10,626 nt of DNA from Deltaproteobacteria bacterium (GCA_027403435.1 DAHZDR010000281.1:1-10626), one strand, 5' to 3'. Positions 1-6,520 are shown, counted from the stretch's first letter. The notes: generated by a model from the sequence alone, not told the origin. Translations and numbers: made by a program.

Positions 1-1
1 C

Positions 2-103
2 GCGCCGGCGCCGGCCAATCCCGCGGCGCCCGGCGCCGCGACTGAAGCGGCGACCGCGGCCGACACCGCGCCGGCCGATTCCACCGCCAATCCTCAAGTC
101 TGA
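2..103 (+). CDS. C-terminal tail of an upstream gene, probably TatA/TatB (partial)
   Basis: An open frame enters from the left edge and ends at a TGA at 101-103, giving 33 visible residues made almost only of Ala, Pro, Thr, Asp and Asn and ending in NPQV. Such a low-complexity Ala/Pro tail is typical of the disordered C-terminus of TatB (and some TatA) proteins, the small Tat membrane subunits that form the translocase with TatC. tatC starts 15 bases after this stop, and tatA/tatB-tatC is a common gene order, so TatA/TatB is the likeliest identity. No conserved part (N-terminal membrane helix or amphipathic helix) lies in the window, so the call rests on context and composition. Another protein with a disordered tail cannot be excluded. 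Confidence 0.5.
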   Translation, partial: APAPANPAAPGAATEAATAADTAPADSTANPQV

Positions 104-118
104 TTCCGGCCGACCGAC

Positions 119-994
119 GTGAGCCAAGACGATCCGCATCCGCAGGTCACGGACCCGCCGTCCGCCGCCGCGGAAAGCGCGCCGGCTCCGCAACCCCATC
201 GCGAAATCGCGCCGATCGAAGCGCCGGCGGAAAGCCCCGCGAGCGCGCGGATGCCGCTGCTGGACCATCTGCGCGAACTGCGCATCCGGCTGATCCGCGC
301 CGCGATTGCGGTGTTGGCCGGCTTCATGATCGCCTACTTCGGCGCGGATTGGCTGTTCGCGGCGCTAACCCTGCCGCTGCGGGAGGCGGCGCACGGCCGC
401 AATCTGCTGCTGATTGGCACGGGAGTGGGCGAGGCGTTTTTCACCAAGCTTAAAGTGGCGCTGATCGCGGGGCTGTTTCTCGGCAGTCCGGTGGTGTTTT
501 ACGAAATCTGGAAATTCATCGCGCCGGGGCTTTACGAATCCGAGCGGCGGCTGGCCAAGCCGTTCGTTTTCTTCGCAACGCTGTTTTTTCTTGCCGGCGG
601 CTACTTCTGCTGGGCCGTGGTGTTCAAAATCGGCTACACCTTCTTCCTCGACCAATACGCCAGTATCGGCGTGACGCCCACGCTCAGAATCAGCGAATAT
701 CTGGCGTTTTCGTCCAAGCTGCTGATCGCCTTCGCGATCACCTTCGAGATGCCGATTTTCGCGTTTTTTCTGACCCGGCTCGGCTTGATCGACCACCACC
801 TGATGATCCATTACTTCCGCTACGCGCTGTTGGGCATTTTCGTGATCGCGGCCGCGCTGACGCCGCCGGACATGGTCTCGCCATTCCTGTTGGCGGCGCC
901 GCTGATTGGGCTGTACTGGCTGAGCGTGCTGGTCGCCTGGATGTTCCGCGAACGGCCGGCGGCGAGCGCGGCGGCAACTCCGCCAGTCGCCTGA
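119..994 (+). CDS. tatC: Sec-independent protein translocase subunit TatC
   Basis: TatC is the multispanning inner-membrane core of the twin-arginine translocase; with TatB it binds the signal peptides of folded export substrates. The 291-residue frame has the family hallmarks: HLRELRIRL (residues 50-58, cytoplasmic N-terminus with the conserved Glu53), a FFTKLKV segment (107-113), the P-x-x-x-YEIWKFIAPGLYESERR block (124-144), a buried Glu210 in ITFEMP, and LTPPDMVSP (248-255) before the last two helices. Six hydrophobic segments can be read. The start used is GTG at 119, with no clear Shine-Dalgarno; it gives about 44 Pro/Ala/Glu-rich residues ahead of the conserved core. ATG at 251, just before PLLDHLRELR, is an alternative that would give a 247-residue protein closer to usual TatC length. 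The gene lies between a likely TatA/TatB gene and a glucoamylase gene, all on one strand. Confidence 0.96.
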   Translation: MSQDDPHPQVTDPPSAAAESAPAPQPHREIAPIEAPAESPASARMPLLDHLRELRIRLIRAAIAVLAGFMIAYFGADWLFAALTLPLREAAHGRNLLLIGTGVGEAFFTKLKVALIAGLFLGSPVVFYEIWKFIAPGLYESERRLAKPFVFFATLFFLAGGYFCWAVVFKIGYTFFLDQYASIGVTPTLRISEYLAFSSKLLIAFAITFEMPIFAFFLTRLGLIDHHLMIHYFRYALLGIFVIAAALTPPDMVSPFLLAAPLIGLYWLSVLVAWMFRERPAASAAATPPVA

Positions 995-1030
995 CACGTC
1001 TGGCGGCCAACCAAGAGAGGCAATCCGTCG

Positions 1031-3430
1031 ATGGCATCGCTGGAAAATTCACCGGTCGCGACGGGCGCGCCCGGCATTCCGCCGCGCTGGACGCATAGCG
1101 CCAAGGATGTCGTCGGCACCGCCTATTCGACCGCGAGCCGGATTTGGTTCACGGTTTCGCGCGGGGTGCTGAGCGAAATCTACTATCCCACGCTAGACCG
1201 GCCGCAGGTGCGCGATCTGCAATTCCTGGTGAGCGACGGGGCCACGTTTTTCCACGACGCCCATCGCAATCTGCGCACGACGATCGAATATCTGGGCGAC
1301 GATGGGCTGGGCGTGCGGATCATCAACGCGGATCCCGACGGACGCTATCAGTTGATCGCCGAGGTCATCTCCGATCCGCATCAGCCGTGCGTGCTGATCG
1401 ACGCGCGGCTCGAGGGCGATCCGGATTTTCTCCGCCGGCTGCACGTTTACGTGATGCTCGCGCCCCACATGGAGGTTGGCGGATGGGGCAACAACGGCAA
1501 CGCGGCGTCGATCGCGGGGCGCGAATTCCTGACCGCGCATAAGAACGGCTCGTGGCTGGCGCTCGCCGCCAGCGCGCCGTTCACGCGCCGCTCTTGCGGC
1601 TATGTGGGAACCACGGACGGCTGGCAGGATTTGGAGCGCAACTTCCGGCTCGATTACCAGTTCGCCGCCGCGCCCAACGGCAATATCGCGCTGACCGGCG
1701 AAATCGATTTGACCGGGGGCCATCATTTCACGGTCGCGCTCGCCTTCGGCCGCACGCTCCATCGCGCGGTGACGACGGTGTTCCAGTCGCTCGGCGTCCC
1801 GTTTATCGAGCATCGCACGCGCTTTCTCGAACAATGGGAACGGGCGGTGCGCGGGATGCGTCCGCTGGACCATCTTGCGGGCGACGGCGCGACGCTCTAC
1901 CGGCGCAGCCGCGAGCTGCTGCTGGCGCATGAGGACAAGAGCTATCCGGGCGCGCTGATCGCGTCGCTGTCGATACCGTGGGGCGAAATCAAGGGCGACG
2001 AAGACCTGGGCGGTTACCATTTGGTCTGGACCCGCGACATGATCAACAGCGCGACCGGGCTGCTGGCCGCCGGCGACGCCGCCACCCCCCAGCGCGCGCT
2101 GATCTATCTGGCGTGCACGCAGCACGCCGACGGCGGCTTCGCGCAGAATTTCTGGGTTGACGGCGAACCGTACTGGAGCGGCATCCAACTGGACGAGGTC
2201 GCCTTCCCGATCATGCTGGCGTGGCGGCTCCATCGCGCGGGCGCGCTGGGCAATTTCGATCCGTATCCGATGGTGCGGATGGCGGCGCGCTATCTGATCA
2301 CGCACGGCCCGGCGACGCCGCAGGAGCGCTGGGAGGAAAACAGCGGCTATTCGCCCTCGACGCTGGCCAGCAATATCGCCGCGCTGGTATGCGCGGGCGA
2401 ATTCGCCCGCGTGCGCGGCGACGACGCGACGGCGCTCTACCTGCTGGAATACGCCGATTTTCTGGAGTCGCACGTCGAAGCCTGGACGGTGACGGCGCAG
2501 GGCTGCCTGCTGCCGGACGTGCCGCGCCATTACGTGCGGATCAATCCCTGCGACGTGCGCGATCCGACGCCCCCGAACGGCCCCGACGGCAGAATCGTGG
2601 CGATTCGCAATCGCGCGCCGGGCGCGCGCTGGGAATATCCCGCCGAGGCGATCGTCGATCCGGGTTTTCTCGAACTGGTCCGCTACGGCATACGCCGCGG
2701 CGGCGATCCGCTAATCGAGGATTCGCTGCGCGTAATCGACGCGACGCTCAAACACGATTTTCCGGCCGGGCCGTGCTGGCGGCGCTATACCCATGACGGC
2801 TACGGCCAGCGCGACGACGGCGGCCCGTTCGTGGGCTGGGGCGTCGGGCGGCCGTGGCCGCTGCTGACCGGCGAACGCGGCCATTATGAACTGGCGGCGG
2901 GCCGCGACGCCACGCCGCATCTGCGCGCCATGGAACGCTTCGCCACGCCCACCCGGATGCTGCCCGAGCAGATTTGGGACCGCGGCGATCTGCCCGCCGC
3001 GCTGCTCCGCCACGGCCAGCCGACAGGCGCCGCGATGCCCCTGATGTGGGCGCACGCCGAATATATCAAGCTGCTGCGATCGCTCAACGACGGCCAGGCC
3101 TTTGACCTGATTCCCGAAGTGGCGGAACGCTATCTGAACAATCACGGACGCAAGGATCTGGAAATCTGGAAACGCAACCGCCAGACGCCGGCGATTCGCG
3201 CCGGGATGACCTTGCGCGTGCAGGCGTCCGAACCCTTCACGCTGCATTGGAGCGCCGACGAATGGCGCGGCGTGCGCGACTCCAGTTCGCACACCACGGC
3301 GGTGGGGATGCACTACGTCGATCTCCAGACCGCGCCCGGAGACCGCGCGCCGCTGCGCTTCACCTTCCGCTGGCGGGAGTCGGGCCAATGGCTCGGCCAT
3401 GATTTCAAGGTCGAATTGCGCGCGCCCTGA
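1031..3430 (+). CDS. Glycoside hydrolase family 15 glucoamylase (glucan 1,4-alpha-glucosidase)
   Basis: This 799-residue protein matches bacterial GH15 enzymes, inverting exo-hydrolases that release glucose from the non-reducing ends of alpha-glucans. Residues about 10-270 form the N-terminal beta-sandwich domain of the glucodextranase type (TAYSTASRIWFTVSRGVLSEIYYP, split here as TAYSTAS and the following VSRGVLSEIYYP). From about 285 the (alpha/alpha)6 catalytic domain follows: IPWGEIKGDEDLGGYHLVWTRDM (parts at 315-337), IQLDEVAFPI (385-394) and WEENSGYSPST (434-444), where Glu435 should be the general acid. MPLMWAHAEY (669-678) places the general base at Glu677. The C-terminal 80 residues look like a small beta domain. 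AGAG(G) at 1015-1020 lies 10 bases before ATG 1031 and supports the start. No signal peptide or twin-arginine motif is present, so a cytoplasmic role, for example on glycogen-like glucan or maltodextrin, is inferred. The gene follows tatC by 36 bases and may share its transcript. Exact substrate (alpha-1,4 or alpha-1,6) cannot be told. Confidence 0.94.
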   Translation: MASLENSPVATGAPGIPPRWTHSAKDVVGTAYSTASRIWFTVSRGVLSEIYYPTLDRPQVRDLQFLVSDGATFFHDAHRNLRTTIEYLGDDGLGVRIINADPDGRYQLIAEVISDPHQPCVLIDARLEGDPDFLRRLHVYVMLAPHMEVGGWGNNGNAASIAGREFLTAHKNGSWLALAASAPFTRRSCGYVGTTDGWQDLERNFRLDYQFAAAPNGNIALTGEIDLTGGHHFTVALAFGRTLHRAVTTVFQSLGVPFIEHRTRFLEQWERAVRGMRPLDHLAGDGATLYRRSRELLLAHEDKSYPGALIASLSIPWGEIKGDEDLGGYHLVWTRDMINSATGLLAAGDAATPQRALIYLACTQHADGGFAQNFWVDGEPYWSGIQLDEVAFPIMLAWRLHRAGALGNFDPYPMVRMAARYLITHGPATPQERWEENSGYSPSTLASNIAALVCAGEFARVRGDDATALYLLEYADFLESHVEAWTVTAQGCLLPDVPRHYVRINPCDVRDPTPPNGPDGRIVAIRNRAPGARWEYPAEAIVDPGFLELVRYGIRRGGDPLIEDSLRVIDATLKHDFPAGPCWRRYTHDGYGQRDDGGPFVGWGVGRPWPLLTGERGHYELAAGRDATPHLRAMERFATPTRMLPEQIWDRGDLPAALLRHGQPTGAAMPLMWAHAEYIKLLRSLNDGQAFDLIPEVAERYLNNHGRKDLEIWKRNRQTPAIRAGMTLRVQASEPFTLHWSADEWRGVRDSSSHTTAVGMHYVDLQTAPGDRAPLRFTFRWRESGQWLGHDFKVELRAP

Positions 3431-3454
3431 TTGCGGATCGCCGCGCGGACCGGC

Positions 3455-3721
3455 TCAGGCGACCCGCTCGATCGCGAATTCCGCCGCCAGCGACGCGATT
3501 AGCGCCTCGACGTCGGCCGCGGTCTCCGGCGCGTAAGCGAGCTTCAGCAGATGGCGGCCCGGATCCTCGGTGCGCAGCGTGGCGAGATTGTCGTAGGCCT
3601 CGACGATCGACTTGAAGACCACGATCAACTCGGGCGGAAGATGAATCAGCATCGTCGCCATCGCGGCCGGCGGCGGACTTGCGCCACGCGCGGAAATCTT
3701 CGGATCGTCCGTTGGCGGCAT
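3455..3721 (-). CDS. DUF4911-like small protein
   Basis: A protein of 88 residues. The core from about residue 24 (MLIHLPPELIVVFKSIVEAY, then DNLATLRTEDP at 44-54) resembles the DUF4911 family of small deltaproteobacterial proteins, which carry an 'E-[GA]-Y-[DE]-[NG]-L-A' signature followed by a short segment and a C-terminal helix; here EAYDNLATL is at 41-49. The function of that family is not known to me. The first 20 or so residues are Pro/Ala-rich and not conserved-looking, so translation may start at the internal ATGs at 3661 or 3652 rather than at 3721; none has a strong Shine-Dalgarno. The gene converges on the glucoamylase gene (24-base gap) and diverges from the ArsA-type ATPase pair across 46 bases. 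A longer open frame on the same strand crosses it but has a shadow-like, arginine-rich composition. Assignment is from memory of the family pattern, without a search. Confidence 0.7.
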   Translation of the reverse strand: MPPTDDPKISARGASPPPAAMATMLIHLPPELIVVFKSIVEAYDNLATLRTEDPGRHLLKLAYAPETAADVEALIASLAAEFAIERVA

Positions 3722-3731
3722 CGATCCAATA

Positions 3732-3760
3732 TGGACTACCCGCGGGCGCGCGCCTAGATT
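3732..3760 (+). promoter_or_regulatory. Candidate sigma-70-type promoter for the ATPase pair
   Basis: TGGACT at 3732-3737 and TAGATT at 3755-3760 each match the -35 and -10 consensus at four of six positions and are separated by exactly 17 bases. They lie in the only A/T-richer patch between the divergent DUF4911-like gene and the first ATPase gene. A start point about seven bases after the -10 box falls at 3767-3768, on the ATG itself, which would make the mRNA leaderless; consistent with this, no Shine-Dalgarno precedes the ATG. Matches of this quality also occur by chance. Confidence 0.35.
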
Positions 3761-3764
3761 CTAG
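3754..3764. repeat. 11-base perfect palindrome CTAGATTCTAG upstream of the ATPase pair
   Basis: CTAGA-T-TCTAG is a perfect inverted repeat with a one-base centre, ending three bases before the ATG at 3768. It overlaps the proposed -10 box of the ATPase pair and lies in the shared divergent upstream region, so it could be an operator half or simply an A/T-rich chance palindrome. It is too short and has too small a loop to act as a hairpin terminator. Confidence 0.4.
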
Positions 3765-3767
3765 CCG

Positions 3768-4628
3768 ATGGCGCCGCCGCGATTGATTTTCGTCACCGGC
3801 AAAGGCGGCACGGGCAAGAGCACCGTCGCCGCGGCGCTGGCCTTGGCGCTGTCGCGCCAGCGGCCGACCACGCTGGCCGATCTCGACCGGCGGAACTCGG
3901 CGGCGCGCATCCTGGGAACGGCGGCATCCGGCGCGATCGAAACGCTCGCGCTCACGCCGCGCGCGGAACTCGAGGCCTTCATCGCGCGGATCGTGCCGCT
4001 GCGCGCGATTTCCCGGCGGATGCTGCGCAGCCGCACCTTCGGCTACGTCACCGCGGCGCTGCCGGGGCTGGAAGCCTTCCTGATGCTCGAGCGGCTGCGG
4101 CTGCTGGCGGGAACGGCGGCGCGCGACGATCGTTACGCGGTGATCGACGCGCCGGCGACCGGCCATGCGCTGGAACTGCTGACGGTCGCGCGCGGAATCC
4201 GCGGACTGGCGCCCGGCGGCACGCTGAATCGGCTGGCGGCCGCGGTCGAGGATTTTCTCGCCGACCCAAATCGTTTCGGCGCAATTCTGACGGTCGCCCC
4301 CGGGGAACTGGCGCTGCGCGAAACGCTCGCGGCCGCCGCCGCGCTGCGCGACGAACTGCGGGTCGGATGGATCGCCGCCGCGCTCAATTGCGTCGCCGCG
4401 CCGCTATTCAGCGCGGGCGAAATCGCCGCCCTTGCGGACTATCCCGGGCACGCGCGGCTCGCCGCAACCCGTCGCCGTTGCGGCCGCGACGCGGCCGAAA
4501 CGCGCCGCGCGCTGGAACGGGCGGGGCTCAGGGTAATCGAGTTGCCGATGATCTTCGCCGCCGAACTCGACCGCGCGGCGCTCGAAACCCTCGGCCGGCG
4601 GCTGGCGGCGGAGTGGGCGCCGCAATGA
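3768..4628 (+). CDS. ArsA-family ATPase, first of a tandem pair (signature lysine present)
   Basis: A P-loop ATPase of 286 residues in the ArsA/Get3 branch of the SIMIBI class. The deviant Walker A motif GKGGTGKST is at residues 11-19, with signature Lys12 and P-loop Lys17. DAPATGH at 127-133 matches the switch II motif DTAPTGH of ArsA proteins. The usual ArsA 'DPAH' switch I segment is replaced by ADLDRRNSA (37-45), which is unusual. No Cys-rich metalloid-binding site is evident, and no arsB, arsR or arsC lies nearby, so an arsenite-pump role is unlikely. The stop overlaps the start of the next ATPase gene (ATGA), so the two are translationally coupled and probably form a heteromer, as is thought for paired ArsA-like ATPases such as mycobacterial Rv3679-Rv3680. 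The partner or client in the cell is not known. ATG 3768 has no Shine-Dalgarno; it sits right after a promoter-like element. Confidence 0.88.
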   Translation: MAPPRLIFVTGKGGTGKSTVAAALALALSRQRPTTLADLDRRNSAARILGTAASGAIETLALTPRAELEAFIARIVPLRAISRRMLRSRTFGYVTAALPGLEAFLMLERLRLLAGTAARDDRYAVIDAPATGHALELLTVARGIRGLAPGGTLNRLAAAVEDFLADPNRFGAILTVAPGELALRETLAAAAALRDELRVGWIAAALNCVAAPLFSAGEIAALADYPGHARLAATRRRCGRDAAETRRALERAGLRVIELPMIFAAELDRAALETLGRRLAAEWAPQ

Positions 4629-5731
4629 GCGGAAACAAGCCTCCCGCGCTCGCGCTCGACGATCGCCGCCTGCTGGTCTGCCTGGGTCCCGGCGGCGTCG
4701 GCAAAACCACGATCAGCGCCGCGCTCGCGCTGAACGCCGCGCTCGGCGGGCGCGCGGTGGACGTGATGACGGTCGATCCGGCGCCGCGCCTGCTCGACGC
4801 GCTGGGCCTGAGCGCCGCGGATTCATCGTTGCAGCCGGTCGAACTCGGCGCGATGGGCGCGCGGCGCGGCGGACGGCTGCGCGCGCTCAAGCTCGATCCG
4901 AAGCGCGTCTTCGATCGGCTGATCGAACGGCACGCGCCGTCGGCCGCCGCGCGCGACGCGATTTTGGCCGATCGCATCTACGGCAATCTTTCGAATGCCC
5001 TCGCCGGCGTCGCCGATTACATGGCGATGGAGCAACTGCTGGAAATCCATCAGGCGCCCGGCGCCGATTTGATCGTGCTCGACACGCCGCCGGCGGCCGC
5101 GGCGCTGGATTTTCTCGACGCGCCGCGCCGGATGCTCGAACTGCTCGGCTCGCGCGCGGTCACCCTGCTGGACGCGGCCGGCGGCGCGATGCGCGGACCG
5201 TTTTCGATGCTGGATCTGGCGGCGCGCGCGGCGCTCGGCGCCTTCGATCGAATCACCGGCTTGCGCCTGCTCGGCGACGTGCGCAACTTCGTGCGCAACT
5301 TCAGCGGGATGTACGCCGGTTTCGCCGAGCGGGCGGCGGCGGCCGAGGCGATCCTGCGCGACCCGCGCACGCTGATCGTGATTGTGGCCGCGGCCGAGCG
5401 CGAACGGGTCGCGCAGGCCGTGGAATTTCTCGCCGCGCTCGACGCGATCGGACTCAAAGCGGGCGCGGTCGCCGTCAACCGGATGCGGCCGCCGCCGCCC
5501 GCCGCCGACGCGATCGCGGGCGCGCGGGGAATCCCGCCGGCGCTGCGCGCCAAGCTGCGCGCCAATCTCGCCGATTTCGCCGCGCTGCAACGGCGCGAGC
5601 GGGCCGCGCTCGACGCGCTGCGCGCCGCAATTCCCAAGGATCTGGAGCTGCTGTTCGCGGACGATCTGGGGCACGAACCGCGTTCGCTCGCCGATCTTGC
5701 GGCGATCGCGCGGAGCTTGCGGCCCGCGTAA
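4625..5731 (+). CDS. ArsA-family ATPase, second of a tandem pair (signature lysine absent)
   Basis: A 368-residue ArsA/Get3-type ATPase starting at the ATG that overlaps the upstream stop. The open frame extends upstream to 4367, but that part is the shifted frame of the first ATPase. Residues 21-29 read GPGGVGKTT: the Walker A lysine (Lys27) is present while the signature lysine position holds Pro22. TVDPAPRLLDALG (49-61) is the switch I region, close to the classical ArsA 'DPAHSL'. DTPPAAAALDFL (153-164) is the switch II-like region, and DYMAMEQLLEI (131-141) is a typical segment of this subgroup. The protein is longer than its partner, mainly through a helical, Ala-rich C-terminal half. 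Known ArsA-like pairs likewise often have one partner lacking the signature lysine. It should act in the cytoplasm with the upstream ATPase, possibly on a membrane or tail-anchored client; that is inference. It converges on the next gene with a 14-base gap. Confidence 0.9.
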   Translation: MSGNKPPALALDDRRLLVCLGPGGVGKTTISAALALNAALGGRAVDVMTVDPAPRLLDALGLSAADSSLQPVELGAMGARRGGRLRALKLDPKRVFDRLIERHAPSAAARDAILADRIYGNLSNALAGVADYMAMEQLLEIHQAPGADLIVLDTPPAAAALDFLDAPRRMLELLGSRAVTLLDAAGGAMRGPFSMLDLAARAALGAFDRITGLRLLGDVRNFVRNFSGMYAGFAERAAAAEAILRDPRTLIVIVAAAERERVAQAVEFLAALDAIGLKAGAVAVNRMRPPPPAADAIAGARGIPPALRAKLRANLADFAALQRRERAALDALRAAIPKDLELLFADDLGHEPRSLADLAAIARSLRPA

Positions 5732-5745
5732 TCGCCGCGCGCCGA

Positions 5746-6102
5746 TCAAGCTCCGCCGGATTTTTTCGCGCGCCGGCGCGGCGCGGCAACCGGCTCCGCG
5801 CCGCCCGCCGCCGCCAGCATCCGGTCGATCTTCATGCTAAGATTCACCAACTGGCCATTCAGATGGTCGAGCCGGGTTTTCAGTTCGCGCACGTCGCGTT
5901 TGGATGGAATGTTAACGAAATCGAGAATCGTCTCGACGTTGCGATCGAAGACCTGCTTGTTGCCGAGCAGCCGTTCGCCGGCTTTGCCCAGGCCGCGGCG
6001 CAGGCGGTCGTTGCCCATGAGTTCACTGAAGAAACTGGCCGCGCCTTCTTCGCTCATCTGGCGCAGCTTCGCGATCAGGCTTTCGGCTTCTCGGTGTGCC
6101 AT
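5746..6102 (-). CDS. Phasin-like coiled-coil protein
   Basis: A protein of 118 residues with an N-terminal helical part (1-60), the linker DFVNIPSKRDV (61-71), and a coiled coil at about 71-96 with near-perfect heptads: V71, L74, L78, L81, L85, L88, I92 and M95 are spaced alternately by three and four residues. A short Ala/Pro stretch and a basic tail (PRRRAKKSGG) follow. The order 'helical region, then [IL]PS[KR]-x-[DE]V-x-x-L-x-x-[RK][LI]-D-x-L' is what I recall from polyhydroxyalkanoate granule-associated proteins (phasins) and the PhaE synthase subunit. A granule-associated or other structural role is therefore suggested but not proven; no PHA synthase gene is in the window. The start ATG at 6102 has no Shine-Dalgarno and lies just after a promoter-like element. 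It is convergent with the ATPase pair and divergent from a small membrane protein gene. Confidence 0.75.
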   Translation of the reverse strand: MAHREAESLIAKLRQMSEEGAASFFSELMGNDRLRRGLGKAGERLLGNKQVFDRNVETILDFVNIPSKRDVRELKTRLDHLNGQLVNLSMKIDRMLAAAGGAEPVAAPRRRAKKSGGA

Positions 6103-6110
6103 CGGGGAAA

Positions 6111-6138
6111 ACTATATCCCGCGGCGCGCGGCGGGCAA
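6111..6138 (-). promoter_or_regulatory. Candidate promoter for the phasin-like gene
   Basis: Read on the minus strand, TTGCCC (6138-6133) and TATAGT (6116-6111) lie 16 bases apart, matching the -35 consensus at four and the -10 consensus at five of six positions. Transcription would begin near 6104-6105, only two or three bases before the ATG at 6102, so the mRNA would be practically leaderless. This agrees with the lack of a Shine-Dalgarno sequence. It is a motif match only. Confidence 0.42.
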
Positions 6139-6141
6139 ACC

Positions 6142-6417
6142 ATGAATCCGCTCGCGATCCTGCTGGGCTGGACGTCCGGAATCGCCCTGATGCGCTTGCA
6201 TCGGGACGCCGCGACCATGATCGGCACCGCCCTTGCCGTTGACGCGGCCTTGGCCCCGATTACCGCCATCGCCGCCGTCCGCCGCGGCCGTTCCGGCGCG
6301 CTCTGGACCATCCTGGGGTTCGCGCTGGGCGCCTGGGCCCTTGCCTTCGTGCTGATTTTCAAGCCGCGCGCGGCGGCGGAAGGCCCCAATTCGCCAGGCG
6401 CGTCGGACGCGGCCTGA
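6142..6417 (+). CDS. Small predicted membrane protein, function unknown
   Basis: A 91-residue frame starting at ATG 6142. It holds about three hydrophobic stretches: residues 3-17 (PLAILLGWTSGIALM), 24-46 (ATMIGTALAVDAALAPITAI and following), and 53-73 (ALWTILGFALGAWALAFVLI and following), with Arg/Lys-rich turns at 18-21 and 47-50 and after 73, and a polar Gly/Pro/Ser tail. This pattern looks like a real small inner-membrane protein rather than a shadow. The same frame is open upstream to 5863, but that part lies antisense to the phasin-like gene and has no membrane character, so the later ATG was chosen. No clear Shine-Dalgarno is present. It diverges from the phasin-like gene across 39 bases. 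I do not recognise a family, and existence as an expressed gene is moderately supported. Confidence 0.55.
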   Translation: MNPLAILLGWTSGIALMRLHRDAATMIGTALAVDAALAPITAIAAVRRGRSGALWTILGFALGAWALAFVLIFKPRAAAEGPNSPGASDAA

Positions 6418-6466
6418 GCGCTCGCGGCGCCGTCCAATCCGCAGGTTCCGCCCAGCGGCGCGATCG

Positions 6467-6472
6467 TACTAT
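6467..6472 (+). promoter_or_regulatory. Possible -10 element before the LLM oxidoreductase gene
   Basis: The 103 bases between the small membrane protein gene and the oxidoreductase gene hold one clear A/T-rich patch, TACTATATT, with TACTAT matching the -10 consensus at five of six positions. No good -35 box lies at the right distance (TTCCGC at 6446-6451 is 15 bases upstream and poor). A start near 6479 would give a leader of about 40 bases with the GGAG ribosome site at 6511-6514. Nothing else was seen in this gap. Confidence 0.3.
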
Positions 6473-6520
6473 ATTGCCGGTGGCATTCAGCTGAACCGTC
6501 AATCAATTGCGGAGCCGTTA

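Noticed and set aside
1193..2530. A 445-residue open frame antisense to the glucoamylase gene
   Set aside because: It is Arg/Ala/Gln-rich with no recognisable domain, and it exists because G+C-rich third positions remove stops on the opposite strand. The plus-strand protein has catalytic motifs across the same bases.
3405..4166. A 253-residue minus-strand frame running across the DUF4911-like gene and into the first ATPase gene
   Set aside because: Arginine-rich shadow composition without motifs; it conflicts with two better-supported genes.
4367..4624. Upstream extension of the second ATPase frame
   Set aside because: Arg-rich out-of-frame reading of the first ATPase; the ATGA overlap at 4625 and the conserved N-terminus point to the shorter start.
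3768..5731. Arsenite efflux (ars) operon
   Set aside because: No arsB, arsC, arsR or arsD gene is nearby and no metalloid-binding cysteine cluster is seen in either ATPase.
4823..5749. A 308-residue frame antisense to the second ATPase gene
   Set aside because: Shadow composition (Arg/Gln/Gly), no domain, and full overlap with a clear P-loop ATPase.
5761..5780. T-run followed by the palindrome CGCGCCGGCGCG as a possible terminator
   Set aside because: On the plus strand the T-run comes before, not after, the palindrome. On the minus strand the palindrome is followed by A residues, and the stretch codes for the basic tail of the phasin-like protein.
5863..6141. Upstream extension of the small membrane protein frame
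   Set aside because: It lies antisense to the phasin-like gene, and its translation lacks the membrane character seen after ATG 6142.
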